Part shown: positions 34,970-44,179 of the stretch, in pieces | Numbering within the stretch: the stretch's first letter is position 1 | How the letters are laid out: the number at the start of each line of letters is the position of its first letter | Assembly (NCBI GenBank): GCA_905215475.1 | Contig: CAJMPW010000004.1 | Location: 1-64,000, forward strand | From: CAG-103 sp905215475 | GTDB lineage: Bacteria; Bacillota; Clostridia; Oscillospirales; Oscillospiraceae | Direction: 5' to 3' | Length of the DNA stretch: 64,000 bases | Notes under the pieces: generated by a model | What the model saw: only the letters and a program-made list of their open reading frames with translations | Told to the model about the DNA's origin: nothing | Database searches by the model: none | Made by a program: the position numbers and the translations under genes

Positions 34970-37900
34970 CTACTTCGTGATCTGGAACGAGCGCGTGATG
35001 GGCGCTGCCTGATAGTTGCCGCCCAGAGTCACGACCGTCATAACATAACGGCCGGGCTCGGTCGGCGGGGTCGTGGTGCTGGAGTACGTTTTCCATTTGC
35101 TGGTGAAGCCGGAGTACAGGTACTTCACGTTGCTCTGCGAGATATTCCTGTTGCCGTCATAGCTCAGCGTCGCACCGAAGTCGAAGTCCGCAGCGTCCGC
35201 AGCAGAGATCTTGCCGTTCGGGATGGTCTGGTTCCACTGCAGCTTCACGCCGGAGTAGTGCTTTTTCACGAGCAGCATGCCCGTGCCAACGCCGGTCTCA
35301 TAGTTTTTGTTGTTCGTGATCGCGTAAACGGTGTAGATGCCCGCCTGATCCGGCGTGCCGAAGGCCACGCGGACATTGTCAAGCAGGCCGGGGAACTTGT
35401 TGAGCGTGTTGCTGATCTGGCGCAGCGTATCCAGATCAATGCCGACTTTGCTGAGCAAACCACCGAGCGCGGTGAGCGCATCGCTGTTGAGAAGATCATT
35501 CAGGTATTCTTTGAGCTTGCCGACCGTCGTGCCCTGCTGCATAATTTCCGAAAGAGTCGGTTTGCCGGCCGCGCTGAGTGTGTCGTCGATCAGCTTCAGG
35601 AGCTCGTTGTTCGTGATACGCTCGGGCAGCTGCACGAACACGCTGCCGGTCACATCGCTGGTCACGCCGCCGAAGACCGTGAAGATATCGAAATTATCTG
35701 CAGGATCGGTGGTGATGAAGTCCTTGCTGAGCTCCTCATCGGCATAGATGCTCGTCGAGTGCACCTTAACGGAGACTTTCGCCTTGTTCACGGTCAGATT
35801 GCCCTCAATAGGCGTGCTGGGACGGTAATCCGCATTGCCCTTATAGGTCACGCGGATCTTCTGCTCGCCGGCACCCATCTGGGGGTAGAAATACTGGAGT
35901 TTGCCAGCACTGATTCCCTCTTCTCCTTCGATCGGAACCCACTTTTGGAGTCCTACGTCGCCGCCAATGTTGCCGACCGTGACCGTAGGCGTTGCGTAGT
36001 ACTCGATCGTAAAGTCGTCCGCGCTCAGCGTGCCCTTTTCGGGCAGCTTGGAGGCGTCCCAGTCGATGAGGTTTTCAAAGATCGCCTGCAGCATGACATT
36101 GGCGTCCATGTTGTAGGTGATGGAAGCGCCGGATTTGAGCATGACCTCGGTCGGCTGACGGTTATCGACCATCGTGACGTCGACTTCTTGCGTGTAGGCC
36201 ATGTAGTCCGCGTTGCCACGCCAGGTGAAGCGGATGGTCTGCCCGTTCAGGCCGAACTTAAAGCCAATGCCGTTAAAATCGAGCGGCTGGAAATTTTTAA
36301 GCTCTCTCGTGCCGGCGTTATATTCCACTGTCAGGTCGTTGATGGATACGGCCGTATCGGTGCTCTCGATGAGCGCCTCACGCAACGCCTGTGCGGTCTC
36401 GGCGTAGTTGATGCTCTGGTCTGCGTTGTAGACGATACCGACCTCGGTCACACCCTGCTTGAGCTGGAACGGAGCTGCCGTGCGGCCGGTAACAGCGACA
36501 TCCGCCTCAATCGTGAAGGGGGCATAGTCTCTGCTGCCGGGATAGGAGATGCGCACTTTCTGCGTGCCCTCGGAAATAGCGGGATAGGTCAGGCCACTCA
36601 CTTTACCGCCTTCCAGCGGAGCCCATTTTTCGCCGATGCCGACAAAGGAACCACTCGTTGCAGTTGCATAATACTCGATGGTCACATCATTCGCCGTCAG
36701 CGTAGGATCTGTGCTCTGGATTACAGCATCAAAGACCTGCTGCTGGATGTTGTCGTAGATCGCATCGCCGTTGTCATTATAGTTAAGCTGAAACGTCGGG
36801 CTGTCGTTTCGCGTCACGCTCACGGCCGGACGCTCGGTGAAGGTCACCGTCGTCGTTTCAGAGGACGCCTTGTAAGTATCGTCGCCCTTGAAGCTGATCT
36901 GGATCTGCTGGTCACCCGCAGAAATGGCGGGATAGTTCAGGCCGTCGACCTTGCCGCCCTCCAGAGGAGCCCAGTTCTTGCCGAAGCCGACGGCAGCGCC
37001 GGTCGTCGCAGTGGCATAGTACTTGATCTCCGTATTCTCTGCCGTCAGAGACGGGGCGGAATCCTGGTCAACAACCTGCGCAAGGATGCTCGTGCGCAGT
37101 GCGTCAAAATCAATGGTCACAGCCTCGGTATACTGCAGGTTGACCGTCTGCCCCTCTTTGAGAACAATGTGGGCATCCGCGCGATCGACAAAGGTCACAT
37201 TGACTTCCGCCGAAGAGCCTGTGTACTTATTATTTCCGTAAAAAGAGATCTGGATCTTCTGCTCACCGGCAGAGATGGCGGGGTAAGTTGCAAGATTGAT
37301 CTTGTCGCCCTCAAGCTTCACCCACTGATGAGAAAGTCCCGTCGTCTTGGACTCGGCATAATACTTGATTTCCGTATTCTGCAGCGTCAAAGCCGGGGTA
37401 CTACTTGCGACGACCTGCTCAAGAATGGCTGCACGCAGTGCATCAAAATTCAGAGAGCCATCCGCATTGTATGTCAGCGCGACGCTGACACCACTCTTGA
37501 GCGAGATGGACGAAGCGAGACCCGTTCTCTTTTCCAATCTCACTTCCTGACCACTTCCGCCCTCGACACGCACCTGATAGGTACCATCGCTGTTGTCCTT
37601 CAGCGCGGGGTGGGTATAATTGATTCTCTTATCTACGCTTGTAAACCCATTAATGGAACCCCAGTCGGTACGCGTGACAGAGACGCCAAAAAGACCCTTG
37701 CCCTTGCCCTCGCACTTATACTCCCACTGAAGGCTGTCGAGAAGTGCGTTCTGCTCCGCCTCGCTCTTCTGGTCAAAATCCTTGACCAGCGCGCGCGTCA
37801 GCGCATGGTTCACTTCATCTTCCGTCATCGTGGACTTAATGATGGCCGTCCCGTCATGCAGTGTGTAGCCGCTGCTATCCGCCGCGAACACGGTCGGCGA

Positions 37901-37975
37901 GAACGCACCGACCTGCGACAGCAGCAGCACCGCCAGCAGGCACGCCAGCAGACGCTGCAGTTTCTTCCACGTCAT
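34970..37975 (-). CDS. Large secreted protein with five tandem Ig-like repeats
   Basis: A 1001-aa exported protein. The signal peptide (LACLLAVLLLSQVGA, cleavage after about FAA at residue 32) precedes a unique N-terminal domain (33-155). About five repeats of 105-125 aa follow (about 157-750), each with the pattern FDALR..IL.QVV...LTxxNTEIKYYA, then WxPLEGGK, YPAISAG.Q.I.ISF.G and a closing beta strand. A helical insert (about 785-880) and a final beta domain follow. No LPxTG, SLH or lipobox motif was seen, so surface attachment is unexplained. GGAGG precedes the ATG. Function is unknown; adhesin or matrix protein is a guess. Confidence 0.8.
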   Translation of the reverse strand: MTWKKLQRLLACLLAVLLLSQVGAFSPTVFAADSSGYTLHDGTAIIKSTMTEDEVNHALTRALVKDFDQKSEAEQNALLDSLQWEYKCEGKGKGLFGVSVTRTDWGSINGFTSVDKRINYTHPALKDNSDGTYQVRVEGGSGQEVRLEKRTGLASSISLKSGVSVALTYNADGSLNFDALRAAILEQVVASSTPALTLQNTEIKYYAESKTTGLSHQWVKLEGDKINLATYPAISAGEQKIQISFYGNNKYTGSSAEVNVTFVDRADAHIVLKEGQTVNLQYTEAVTIDFDALRTSILAQVVDQDSAPSLTAENTEIKYYATATTGAAVGFGKNWAPLEGGKVDGLNYPAISAGDQQIQISFKGDDTYKASSETTTVTFTERPAVSVTRNDSPTFQLNYNDNGDAIYDNIQQQVFDAVIQSTDPTLTANDVTIEYYATATSGSFVGIGEKWAPLEGGKVSGLTYPAISEGTQKVRISYPGSRDYAPFTIEADVAVTGRTAAPFQLKQGVTEVGIVYNADQSINYAETAQALREALIESTDTAVSINDLTVEYNAGTRELKNFQPLDFNGIGFKFGLNGQTIRFTWRGNADYMAYTQEVDVTMVDNRQPTEVMLKSGASITYNMDANVMLQAIFENLIDWDASKLPEKGTLSADDFTIEYYATPTVTVGNIGGDVGLQKWVPIEGEEGISAGKLQYFYPQMGAGEQKIRVTYKGNADYRPSTPIEGNLTVNKAKVSVKVHSTSIYADEELSKDFITTDPADNFDIFTVFGGVTSDVTGSVFVQLPERITNNELLKLIDDTLSAAGKPTLSEIMQQGTTVGKLKEYLNDLLNSDALTALGGLLSKVGIDLDTLRQISNTLNKFPGLLDNVRVAFGTPDQAGIYTVYAITNNKNYETGVGTGMLLVKKHYSGVKLQWNQTIPNGKISAADAADFDFGATLSYDGNRNISQSNVKYLYSGFTSKWKTYSSTTTPPTEPGRYVMTVVTLGGNYQAAPITRSFQITK

Positions 37976-38169
37976 ATTGTTTCCTCCTGATCATTCATTT
38001 TGCTGCGCCGGGCACTGTCTACGTGCAGCGTACACAGTATGCAGCGCAGATATTAAAATCAAATTAACAAATTGCCCGAAAAATGTCAAGTGCCTTAATT
38101 AAAATTATTAAAGTTTTTTGAAAGCATCATGTAAAATTTTGATTTCCGGCCAAAAGTGCATTTTTCCTC

Positions 38170-38198
38170 TTGCTTTTTCGGTTTTCGTGTGCTATATT
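38170..38198 (+). promoter_or_regulatory. tRNA-Pro promoter
   Basis: TTGCTT (38170-38175), a 17-nt spacer and TATATT (38193-38198), about 20 bp before the tRNA. Confidence 0.75.
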
Positions 38199-38217
38199 AT
38201 TTGAGCAATTAAGATAT

Positions 38218-38293
38218 CCGGGTGTAGCGCAGTTGGTAGCGTGCTTGAATGGGGTTCAAGAGGCCGGAAGTTCGAATCTTCTCACTCGGACCA
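38218..38293 (+). tRNA. tRNA-Pro (anticodon GGG)
   Basis: A 76-nt cloverleaf with encoded CCA. The acceptor CCGGGTG pairs with CACTCGG, and the anticodon loop ATGGGGT gives GGG. It is a single-gene transcript ended by the hairpin at 38296-38332. It lies upstream of and convergent with the proline biosynthesis genes, possibly by coincidence. Confidence 0.95.
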
Positions 38294-38295
38294 GC

Positions 38296-38332
38296 AAAAA
38301 GTCCTGTATTCTCAAGGAATACAGGACTTTTT
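38296..38332 (+). terminator. tRNA-Pro terminator
   Basis: Arms AAAAGTCCTGTATT and AATACAGGACTTTT with a 7-nt loop and a T run. Confidence 0.9.
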
Positions 38333-38398
38333 CTTTTTCCCGGACACACAGTTCTGCCGCTGTGTGCACACACAAAATGTCAACAAGCTCGGCGCATA

Positions 38399-38432
38399 CG
38401 TTCGCCCGGCACGCAGAAGTGCCGGGCGAACG
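38399..38432 (-). terminator. Hairpin downstream of proC
   Basis: A perfect 14-bp stem CGTTCGCCCGGCAC/GTGCCGGGCGAACG with a 6-nt loop just after the proBAC operon. A clear U tract is missing on the minus strand, so termination strength is uncertain. Confidence 0.55.
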
Positions 38433-38444
38433 GTCGTTTTGGGG

Positions 38445-39245
38445 TCAACCGAGTTGACGGGTCTTTTCAAACGCCGCCTCCACAGCGGCGATGCAGCTGC
38501 CGCGAAAGGCGCGCTGCTCGAGCGCGTCCACACCGGCGATCGTGCTGCCGCCGGGGCTGCAGACCTCGTCCTTGAGCAGCCCGGGGTGCTTGCCGGAGTG
38601 CAGGACCATCTCCGCACTGCCGGCGAGCATCTGCGCCGCGTAGCGGATGGCCTTAGCGCGCGGCAGACCGCACTTGACGCCGCCGTCGGCGAGCGCCTCG
38701 ATGAACATATACGCAAAGGCAGGACCGCAGCCCGTGATGGCGCAGCCGGCGTCGATGAGCTGCTCCGGCACGGGATCGACGATGCCAGCGTCCGCCATGA
38801 GCGCGCAAAACGCCGCGAGGTCATCGTCCGTGACGCGCGCATTCGCGCAGAAGAGCACGACGCCCTGCCCTACCGCACAGGGGGTGTTCGGCAGGATGCG
38901 GATGATCTTCTTATCCGCGCCGAGCGTCCGCTCGAGCCGCTCAAGCTGCACACCCGCGAGCATCGACACGAAAACGCCCTCCGACGCCGCAATAGGCGCG
39001 GACAGCGACTGCGCCACGCCGTCGAGCATCTGCGGCTTGACGCCGAGGAACACGAATCTGCTCTCACGCAGGATCTCCTCCGGTGCAGCTGCCCGGCAGC
39101 CGAGCCGCCCGGCCGCTGCCGCACTGTGCGCGGGGGTGCTACAGGAAACGGCGACCCGCTCCCCCGTCACCTGCCGCGCCGCGGCGGCCGCCAGCGCGCC
39201 GCCCATATTTCCGGCGCCGAGAAATCCGGCTTCATACTTGCTCAT
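38445..39245 (-). CDS. proC: Pyrroline-5-carboxylate reductase
   Basis: A 266-aa last enzyme of proline synthesis. It opens YEAGFLGAGNMGGALAAA (NAD(P)-binding GxGxMG). The conserved C-terminal dimer region includes SPGGSTIAGVDALEQ (about 228). It is third in the proB-proA-proC operon, 12 nt after proA. GGAGGAAACAC precedes the ATG. Confidence 0.95.
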   Translation of the reverse strand: MSKYEAGFLGAGNMGGALAAAAARQVTGERVAVSCSTPAHSAAAAGRLGCRAAAPEEILRESRFVFLGVKPQMLDGVAQSLSAPIAASEGVFVSMLAGVQLERLERTLGADKKIIRILPNTPCAVGQGVVLFCANARVTDDDLAAFCALMADAGIVDPVPEQLIDAGCAITGCGPAFAYMFIEALADGGVKCGLPRAKAIRYAAQMLAGSAEMVLHSGKHPGLLKDEVCSPGGSTIAGVDALEQRAFRGSCIAAVEAAFEKTRQLG

Positions 39246-39257
39246 AGTGTTTCCTCC

Positions 39258-40514
39258 TCAGCGGATCTGTCCGTCACCGCGGATGATATATTTATAGGTA
39301 CTCAGCTCGTCGAGCCCCATCGGGCCGCGGGCGTGGAGCTTTTGCGTGGAGATGCCCATCTCGCAGCCGAGACCAAACTCGCCCCCGTCGGTAAAGCGCG
39401 TGGAGGCATTGACATAGGTCGCAGCGCTGTCCGTGCCGTTGATGAAGCGCTCGGCGCTCGCAGCGTCCTCGGTGACGATGGCATCGCTGTGGTGCGTCGA
39501 GTGCGCGAGCACGTGCGCGATGGCGGCATCAAGACTGTCCGCCACGCCGACGGCAAGAATGTAGTCGAGATACTCGGTGTCAAAGTCCTTTTCGCCCGCC
39601 GGTGTGCCGTCGATGATCTGCGCCGCAGCCGCATCGAGCCGCAGCTCGACCGGCGTGAGCCCCTGTGCCGCGCGGTCATCGACCAGCGTCTTTTTGAGCA
39701 TGGGCAGGAACTTCGCCGCGACCGCCCGGTGCACAAGGCAAACCTCCTCGGCATTGCAGACCGAGGGGCGGCTGGTCTTGGCGTTTTCAATGATGCGCAC
39801 GGCCTTGCCGAGGTCGGCGTACTGATCGACGTAGACGTGGCAGATACCCGTGCCGGTCTCGATGCAGGGCACGGTGGCATTGCGCACGCAGGCGCGGATG
39901 AGCCCTGCGCCGCCGCGCGGGATGAGCAGGTCGACGAGACCTTTGGCCTGCATGATCTCCGTGGCGCTCTCGTGGCTGGTGTCCTCGACGATGTTGACGA
40001 TGTCCGCATCGCCGCCGGCGGAGGCAATGCCCTGCTTGAGCGCCGCGACGATGGCCTTGGCCGTATGGAAGGCCTCCTTGCCGCTGCGGAGCATACAGAC
40101 GTTGCCGCTCTTGATGGCGAGCGCCGCCGCGTCGGACGTGACGTTCGGACGACTCTCATAGATGATCGCCACGAGACCGAGCGGCACCTGCTTTTTATAG
40201 ATCTTCATGCCGTTGGGGTGGTCGATCTGCGCAAGGATGCGCCCCGTGTGATCCGGTAGCGCCACGGTCGCGCGGATGCCGTCGGCCATGGCGTCGATGC
40301 GGCCGCGATCCAGATAGAGCCGGTCGAGCATGACGTCCGATATGTGACCGCGCGCGGCGTCCATGTCCTCGGCGTTGCAGCGCAGGATCGCATCACACTG
40401 TGCCTGCAGGCTGTCGGCCATGGCGGAGAGAATGCGGTTTTTGTCCTCGGCAGAGGCATTGCAGATGCTCGGCCACGCGGCCTTCGTCCGCTTGAGAATT
40501 TCGAGAGTCGTCAT
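39258..40514 (-). CDS. proA: Gamma-glutamyl phosphate reductase
   Basis: A 418-aa ALDH-fold enzyme making glutamate-5-semialdehyde. The motifs VPLGLVAIIYESRPNVTSDAAAL (about 110) and the catalytic cysteine region near NAEEVCLVHR (about 265) are present, and the length is standard. Its start overlaps the proB stop (ATGA), so kinase and reductase are translationally coupled, as expected for a channelled labile intermediate. Confidence 0.96.
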   Translation of the reverse strand: MTTLEILKRTKAAWPSICNASAEDKNRILSAMADSLQAQCDAILRCNAEDMDAARGHISDVMLDRLYLDRGRIDAMADGIRATVALPDHTGRILAQIDHPNGMKIYKKQVPLGLVAIIYESRPNVTSDAAALAIKSGNVCMLRSGKEAFHTAKAIVAALKQGIASAGGDADIVNIVEDTSHESATEIMQAKGLVDLLIPRGGAGLIRACVRNATVPCIETGTGICHVYVDQYADLGKAVRIIENAKTSRPSVCNAEEVCLVHRAVAAKFLPMLKKTLVDDRAAQGLTPVELRLDAAAAQIIDGTPAGEKDFDTEYLDYILAVGVADSLDAAIAHVLAHSTHHSDAIVTEDAASAERFINGTDSAATYVNASTRFTDGGEFGLGCEMGISTQKLHARGPMGLDELSTYKYIIRGDGQIR

Positions 40515-41299
40515 AGCTGTTCCTCCTCAGATTTTGGGATCAAGAATCTTGTGCCGACGCGCTTGCCGCCGACAATATCATAGAGCACTTCCGGTTTTTC
40601 GCCGTTTGCAATGACCATCTCGCAGCCGGCCGCCGTCGCGATCTGCGCCGCGTGCAGCTTGGTGACCATGCCGCCGGTGGCAAGCTCCGAGCCTTTATCG
40701 CCCGCGAGCGAGAGAATGTGCGCATCGATGACCGGGACGGTCTCGATGAGCTTGGCATCCGGGGCGCGGCGCGGGTCGCGGTCATACAGACCGTCAATGT
40801 CCGAGAGCAGGATCAGCAGATCCGCCGAGACGGTCGCCGACACGACCGCCGAGAGCGTATCGTTGTCGCCGATGACGATCTCATCCGTGGAGACCGTGTC
40901 GTTCTCGTTGATGACCGGCAGCGCACCGAGCTCCAGCAGGCGCGCGAGCGTATTGTGAAAGTGCGCCTTGCGGCTGCCGCCCTCCGCCAGATCCGGCGCG
41001 GTGATGAGCAGCTGCGCCACGATGTGGTTATACTCCGAAAACAGCTTGTCGTAAAAATACATCAGCTCGCACTGACCGACCGCGGCCGCAGCCTGCTTGG
41101 TGGGCATATCCTTTGGCCGCGCGGAGAGGCTCAGCTTGCCGACGCCCATGCCGATCGCGCCGGATGAGACGAGAATGATCTCATGCCCGGCGTTTTTCAG
41201 GTCGCTGAGCACTTTGCACAGCCGCTCCATGCGCTGGATATTCAGCCGACCGGTGGCGTGTGCCAATGTGGATGTGCCGACTTTGACGACGATTCGCAT
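40511..41299 (-). CDS. proB: Glutamate 5-kinase, short form without PUA domain
   Basis: A 262-aa amino-acid-kinase-fold enzyme. It opens RIVVKVGTSTLAHATGRLN and has SSGAIGMGVG (about 48) and NENDTVSTDEI (about 138). The C-terminal PUA domain of the long form is absent, as in several Clostridia. The ATG at 41299 follows GAGGGAT and is preferred over 41329. It is first in the proBAC operon. No T-box or riboswitch was seen upstream. Confidence 0.95.
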   Translation of the reverse strand: MRIVVKVGTSTLAHATGRLNIQRMERLCKVLSDLKNAGHEIILVSSGAIGMGVGKLSLSARPKDMPTKQAAAAVGQCELMYFYDKLFSEYNHIVAQLLITAPDLAEGGSRKAHFHNTLARLLELGALPVINENDTVSTDEIVIGDNDTLSAVVSATVSADLLILLSDIDGLYDRDPRRAPDAKLIETVPVIDAHILSLAGDKGSELATGGMVTKLHAAQIATAAGCEMVIANGEKPEVLYDIVGGKRVGTRFLIPKSEEEQL

Positions 41300-41472
41300 A
41301 ACGATCCCTCTTGAACATAAAGAATGCATTCATTATAGCGCATCGCTCGCGAAATTGCATCCCTTTTCATCTTTGCTGTGCAAAAGAACCGGAAATTTTT
41401 GCAGCATCGGATGATAGAACGCGGGAGCTGTCCAAAAGGCAGCTCCCACGGCAGGTTCAATATGGTCTGCCC

Positions 41473-42405
41473 TCAATCCGCAAACAGCGGCGTGGACAGA
41501 TAGCGGTCGCCGGTGTCCGGCAGGAGCACGACGATGGTCTTGCCCTTGTTCTCCGGGCGCTTGGCCAGCTCGATCGCCGCCCAGACGGCAGCGCCGGAGG
41601 AAATGCCGACCAGCACACCCTCCTTGCGGCCGATCAGACGGCCGGTCGCAAAGGCATCTTCGTCGCTGACCGGGATGACCTCATCATAGATCCCGGTATT
41701 GAGCACCTCCGGCACGAAGCCCGCGCCGATGCCCTGGATCTTATGCGCTCCGGCGTGACCGGCGCTCAGCACCGGCGACGTCGCAGGCTCAACGGCCACG
41801 ACCCTGACCTTCGGGCATTTTTCCTTCAGATACTCTCCGACACCGGTGATCGTGCCGCCCGTGCCGACACCGGCCACGAAGATGTCGACATCGCCATCCG
41901 TGTCCTCCCAGATCTCGGGTCCCGTCGTCGCACGGTGGACCGCCGGGTTCGCGGGATTGACGAACTGACCGGCGACAAAGCTGTCGGGGATCTGCGCGGC
42001 AAGCTCGTCCGCCTTGGCGATTGCCCCCTTCATGCCCTGCGCACCGTCGGTGAGCACAAGCTCCGCGCCATAGGCCTTCATGAGCTGGCGGCGCTCCACG
42101 CTCATGGTCTCGGGCATGACGATAATGATGCGGTAGCCTCTGGCGGCGGCGACGGACGCAAGACCGATGCCGGTGTTGCCGGAGGTGGGCTCGATGATGA
42201 CGGAGCCCGGCTTGAGCACGCCGCGCCGCTCCGCGTCCTCGATCATGGCAAGCGCCACGCGATCCTTCACAGAGCCGCCGGGGTTAAAATACTCCAGCTT
42301 TGCCAGTATACGCGCCTCGAGCCGCTCCTCTTTTTCAACGTGCGTCAGCTCTAACAGGGGCGTTTTGCCGATCAGCTGGTCTGCAGACGTATAGATGTTA
42401 CCCAT
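41473..42405 (-). CDS. cysK: Cysteine synthase (O-acetylserine sulfhydrylase)
   Basis: A 310-aa PLP enzyme. PLP lysine is in NPGGSVKDRVA (about 43), TSGNTGIG (about 72) binds the substrate carboxylate, and VGTGGTITG (about 178) binds the PLP phosphate. The ATG at 42405 has GGAGGG with 7-nt spacing and is preferred over upstream ATGs. A consensus promoter at 42538-42566 with a dyad at its start suggests repressor control. Confidence 0.95.
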   Translation of the reverse strand: MGNIYTSADQLIGKTPLLELTHVEKEERLEARILAKLEYFNPGGSVKDRVALAMIEDAERRGVLKPGSVIIEPTSGNTGIGLASVAAARGYRIIIVMPETMSVERRQLMKAYGAELVLTDGAQGMKGAIAKADELAAQIPDSFVAGQFVNPANPAVHRATTGPEIWEDTDGDVDIFVAGVGTGGTITGVGEYLKEKCPKVRVVAVEPATSPVLSAGHAGAHKIQGIGAGFVPEVLNTGIYDEVIPVSDEDAFATGRLIGRKEGVLVGISSGAAVWAAIELAKRPENKGKTIVVLLPDTGDRYLSTPLFAD

Positions 42406-42510
42406 GTGTGATCCCTCCATTGTGTGTCGCAATATCGCTATGTTATATTATATATGTATACCCGGGAGCGAAGGCTGCATACCGGAAGCGGCAGCATTGC
42501 CCCGTCTTTA

Positions 42511-42566
42511 AACCTACAATCCTTATAGGTTAATGAGATTATAGCCTCTTATCTGCGCAGTGTCAA
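42511..42566 (-). promoter_or_regulatory. cysK promoter with dyad at the start site
   Basis: TTGACA (42561-42566), a 17-nt spacer and TATAAT (42538-42543) form a perfect consensus promoter on the minus strand. Just downstream lies an inverted repeat AACCTA/TAGGTT (42511-42531), positioned as an operator. The regulator is unknown; a cysteine-responsive Rrf2-type protein is one possibility. Confidence 0.7.
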
Positions 42567-42772
42567 GAGTGCCGTAGCTGCAGGTGAATAAAAATTCTGC
42601 ATAAAAACATCATGTTCATTACCGAACCCGCTAATCGCAAAGCCACAGCGCGTCGAACGAAGAGCCATTTTGTGGCGCTTTGTCATCCATTTGGCGCGAA
42701 TAAGGCAACAGAAAGGCTCGCATTTTCCGGTTTCTTAATACGCTTGGATTTTGTGCACATCGTTTCCATAGC

Positions 42773-42810
42773 TTGACTTTTTCTATGGTCACGTGTATAC
42801 TATGACCATA
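42773..42810 (+). promoter_or_regulatory. SLH-gene promoter with dyad over the -10 box
   Basis: TTGACT (42773-42778), a 17-nt spacer and TATACT (42796-42801). An 8-bp inverted repeat TATGGTCA/TGACCATA (42784-42791, 42803-42810) brackets the -10 box, a good repressor site. Confidence 0.7.
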
Positions 42811-42884
42811 AGTGTACGCAGCCGGTAGTTTTACCATGCTTCCGGCAAAACGGCGCTTTGCAATCTATCAAAGGAGTGGAAACT

Positions 42885-44057
42885 ATGAAGAAATCCCGCA
42901 AACTGCTCTGCCTGCTTCTCGCTCTGGTTATGGTCGTCAGCCTGCTGCCGGTCATGGCTTTTGCAGCCGATGAAGACATCGCAGCGGAAGAGGTTGTCCC
43001 CGCTTCTGTCGAGGAGATCTCTCCGGAAACCGCCGGCATCATCACCGATGCCTTTGCTAAGCTGCCCAACTATCTGGTCGTCGTCAAGACCCCGTGGGGC
43101 ACGCTCGCAAGAGGTGCTCAGGTCGTTCTCTACAACCAGAACAGCGACAAGATCGTTGCTTCCGAGGTCGCTACCTACGGTGTTGCCGTCTTCACCAAGG
43201 ATCAGCGCCTGAAGGCCTACACCATGTCCGCCACCTGGACGCAGAAAGAGACCGGCATGAAGTACAAGTCCGTGCCGAAAATCACGGTCGGCAAGACTCT
43301 GGACATGGATGTCATCACCGTCTACCCGACCTACCGCATCGGTCTGAAGAACACCGATCATGACGCGTACATCGCCGGTTACCCGGACGGTCTTGTCGGC
43401 CCGAACTACACGCTCACCCGTGCAGAAGCCGCGCAGATCATCTACAAGCTCATGACCGATGAGTCCAAGGCACAGTACGCCAAGAAGGCCGGCAAGACCT
43501 TCATCGACGTCAGCAAGGGCCACTGGGCTTACGACGCCATCACCATGATGACCAAGGCCAACATCCTCGTCGGTATGGGTGACGGCCGCTTCGCTCCGGA
43601 TGCCGTCATGACTCGTGAGCAGTTCGCGACCATGATCGCGCAGCTGTTCATGATCGAGGTCAACCAGCCCATCGCCGGATACATCTTCAAGGATCTCAAC
43701 GGCGGCTTTGCTGACAAGTACATCAGCCTGCTGTACTTCCTCGGTCTCATGGACGGCAAGGGCGACAATATGTTCGGACCGAAGGATTCCCTGACCCGTG
43801 CTCAGGCCATCACCGTTGTCAACAAGATGATCGGCCGTCTGCCGGCCAGCACCAGCTTCGGCGCTGTCGCCGACCAGATGAAGACTTGGCCCGACAACAT
43901 GGACACCTCCGCTTGGTACTACGCTGCCGTTCAGGAAGCGACCAACAGCCATGATTACACGCTGGACATCAACTTCAATACGTTTGAAGACCTCAAGGGC
44001 GACATCTTCCAGAACATCAAGCACCCGGTCACCGAGCGCTGGACTCTGATTCGCTGA
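42885..44057 (+). CDS. S-layer homology (SLH) domain protein
   Basis: A 390-aa exported protein. A signal peptide (LLCLLLALVMVVSLLPVMAFAA, to about residue 28) precedes a small N-terminal beta domain (about 50-150). Three SLH modules follow, marked by YPDGLVGPNYTLTRAEAAQI, then GHWAYDAITMMTKANILVGM with DGRFAPDAVMTREQFA, and MFGPKDSLTRAQAITVVNKM. SLH modules bind pyruvylated secondary wall polymer, so it is probably a surface protein. AAAGGAG with 7-nt spacing supports the start. The terminator is at 44075. Confidence 0.9.
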   Translation: MKKSRKLLCLLLALVMVVSLLPVMAFAADEDIAAEEVVPASVEEISPETAGIITDAFAKLPNYLVVVKTPWGTLARGAQVVLYNQNSDKIVASEVATYGVAVFTKDQRLKAYTMSATWTQKETGMKYKSVPKITVGKTLDMDVITVYPTYRIGLKNTDHDAYIAGYPDGLVGPNYTLTRAEAAQIIYKLMTDESKAQYAKKAGKTFIDVSKGHWAYDAITMMTKANILVGMGDGRFAPDAVMTREQFATMIAQLFMIEVNQPIAGYIFKDLNGGFADKYISLLYFLGLMDGKGDNMFGPKDSLTRAQAITVVNKMIGRLPASTSFGAVADQMKTWPDNMDTSAWYYAAVQEATNSHDYTLDINFNTFEDLKGDIFQNIKHPVTERWTLIR

Positions 44058-44074
44058 TCAAACCCTGACTTTTG

Positions 44075-44106
44075 CAGCAGACACCTTCGGGTGTCTGCTG
44101 TTTTTT
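44075..44106 (+). terminator. Terminator of the SLH gene
   Basis: Arms CAGCAGACACC and GGTGTCTGCTG with a 4-nt loop, then TTTTTT. Confidence 0.95.
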
Positions 44107-44118
44107 ATTGCCCGCAAA

Positions 44119-44152
44119 GCAGGAGCTCCCGGCATTTTCCGGGAGCTCCTGC
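44119..44152 (-). terminator. Terminator of the cotJ operon
   Basis: A perfect 14-bp stem GCAGGAGCTCCCGG/CCGGGAGCTCCTGC downstream of the 3' half of cotJC. Confidence 0.7.
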
Positions 44153-44179
44153 CTGATCGGCATCTGAGCGGCGCGCCGC

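Larger units (their letters stand above)
42406..42884. other. Intergenic control region between cysK and the SLH gene
   Basis: About 480 bases without a convincing gene. It holds the cysK promoter and dyad on the minus strand (42511-42566) and the SLH-gene promoter with its dyad (42773-42810). A 68-codon minus frame at 42631-42837 would cover the latter promoter and lacks a family signature, so it is not called. Confidence 0.6.

Noticed and set aside
34961..37990. 1009-codon open frame on the plus strand, antisense to the secreted repeat protein
   Set aside because: It is the mirror of a GC-rich coding frame, lacks domain features and a ribosome binding site, and the opposite strand has a signal peptide and clear repeats.
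42631..42837. 68-codon minus frame upstream of the SLH gene
   Set aside because: It covers the SLH promoter and dyad and has no recognisable features.
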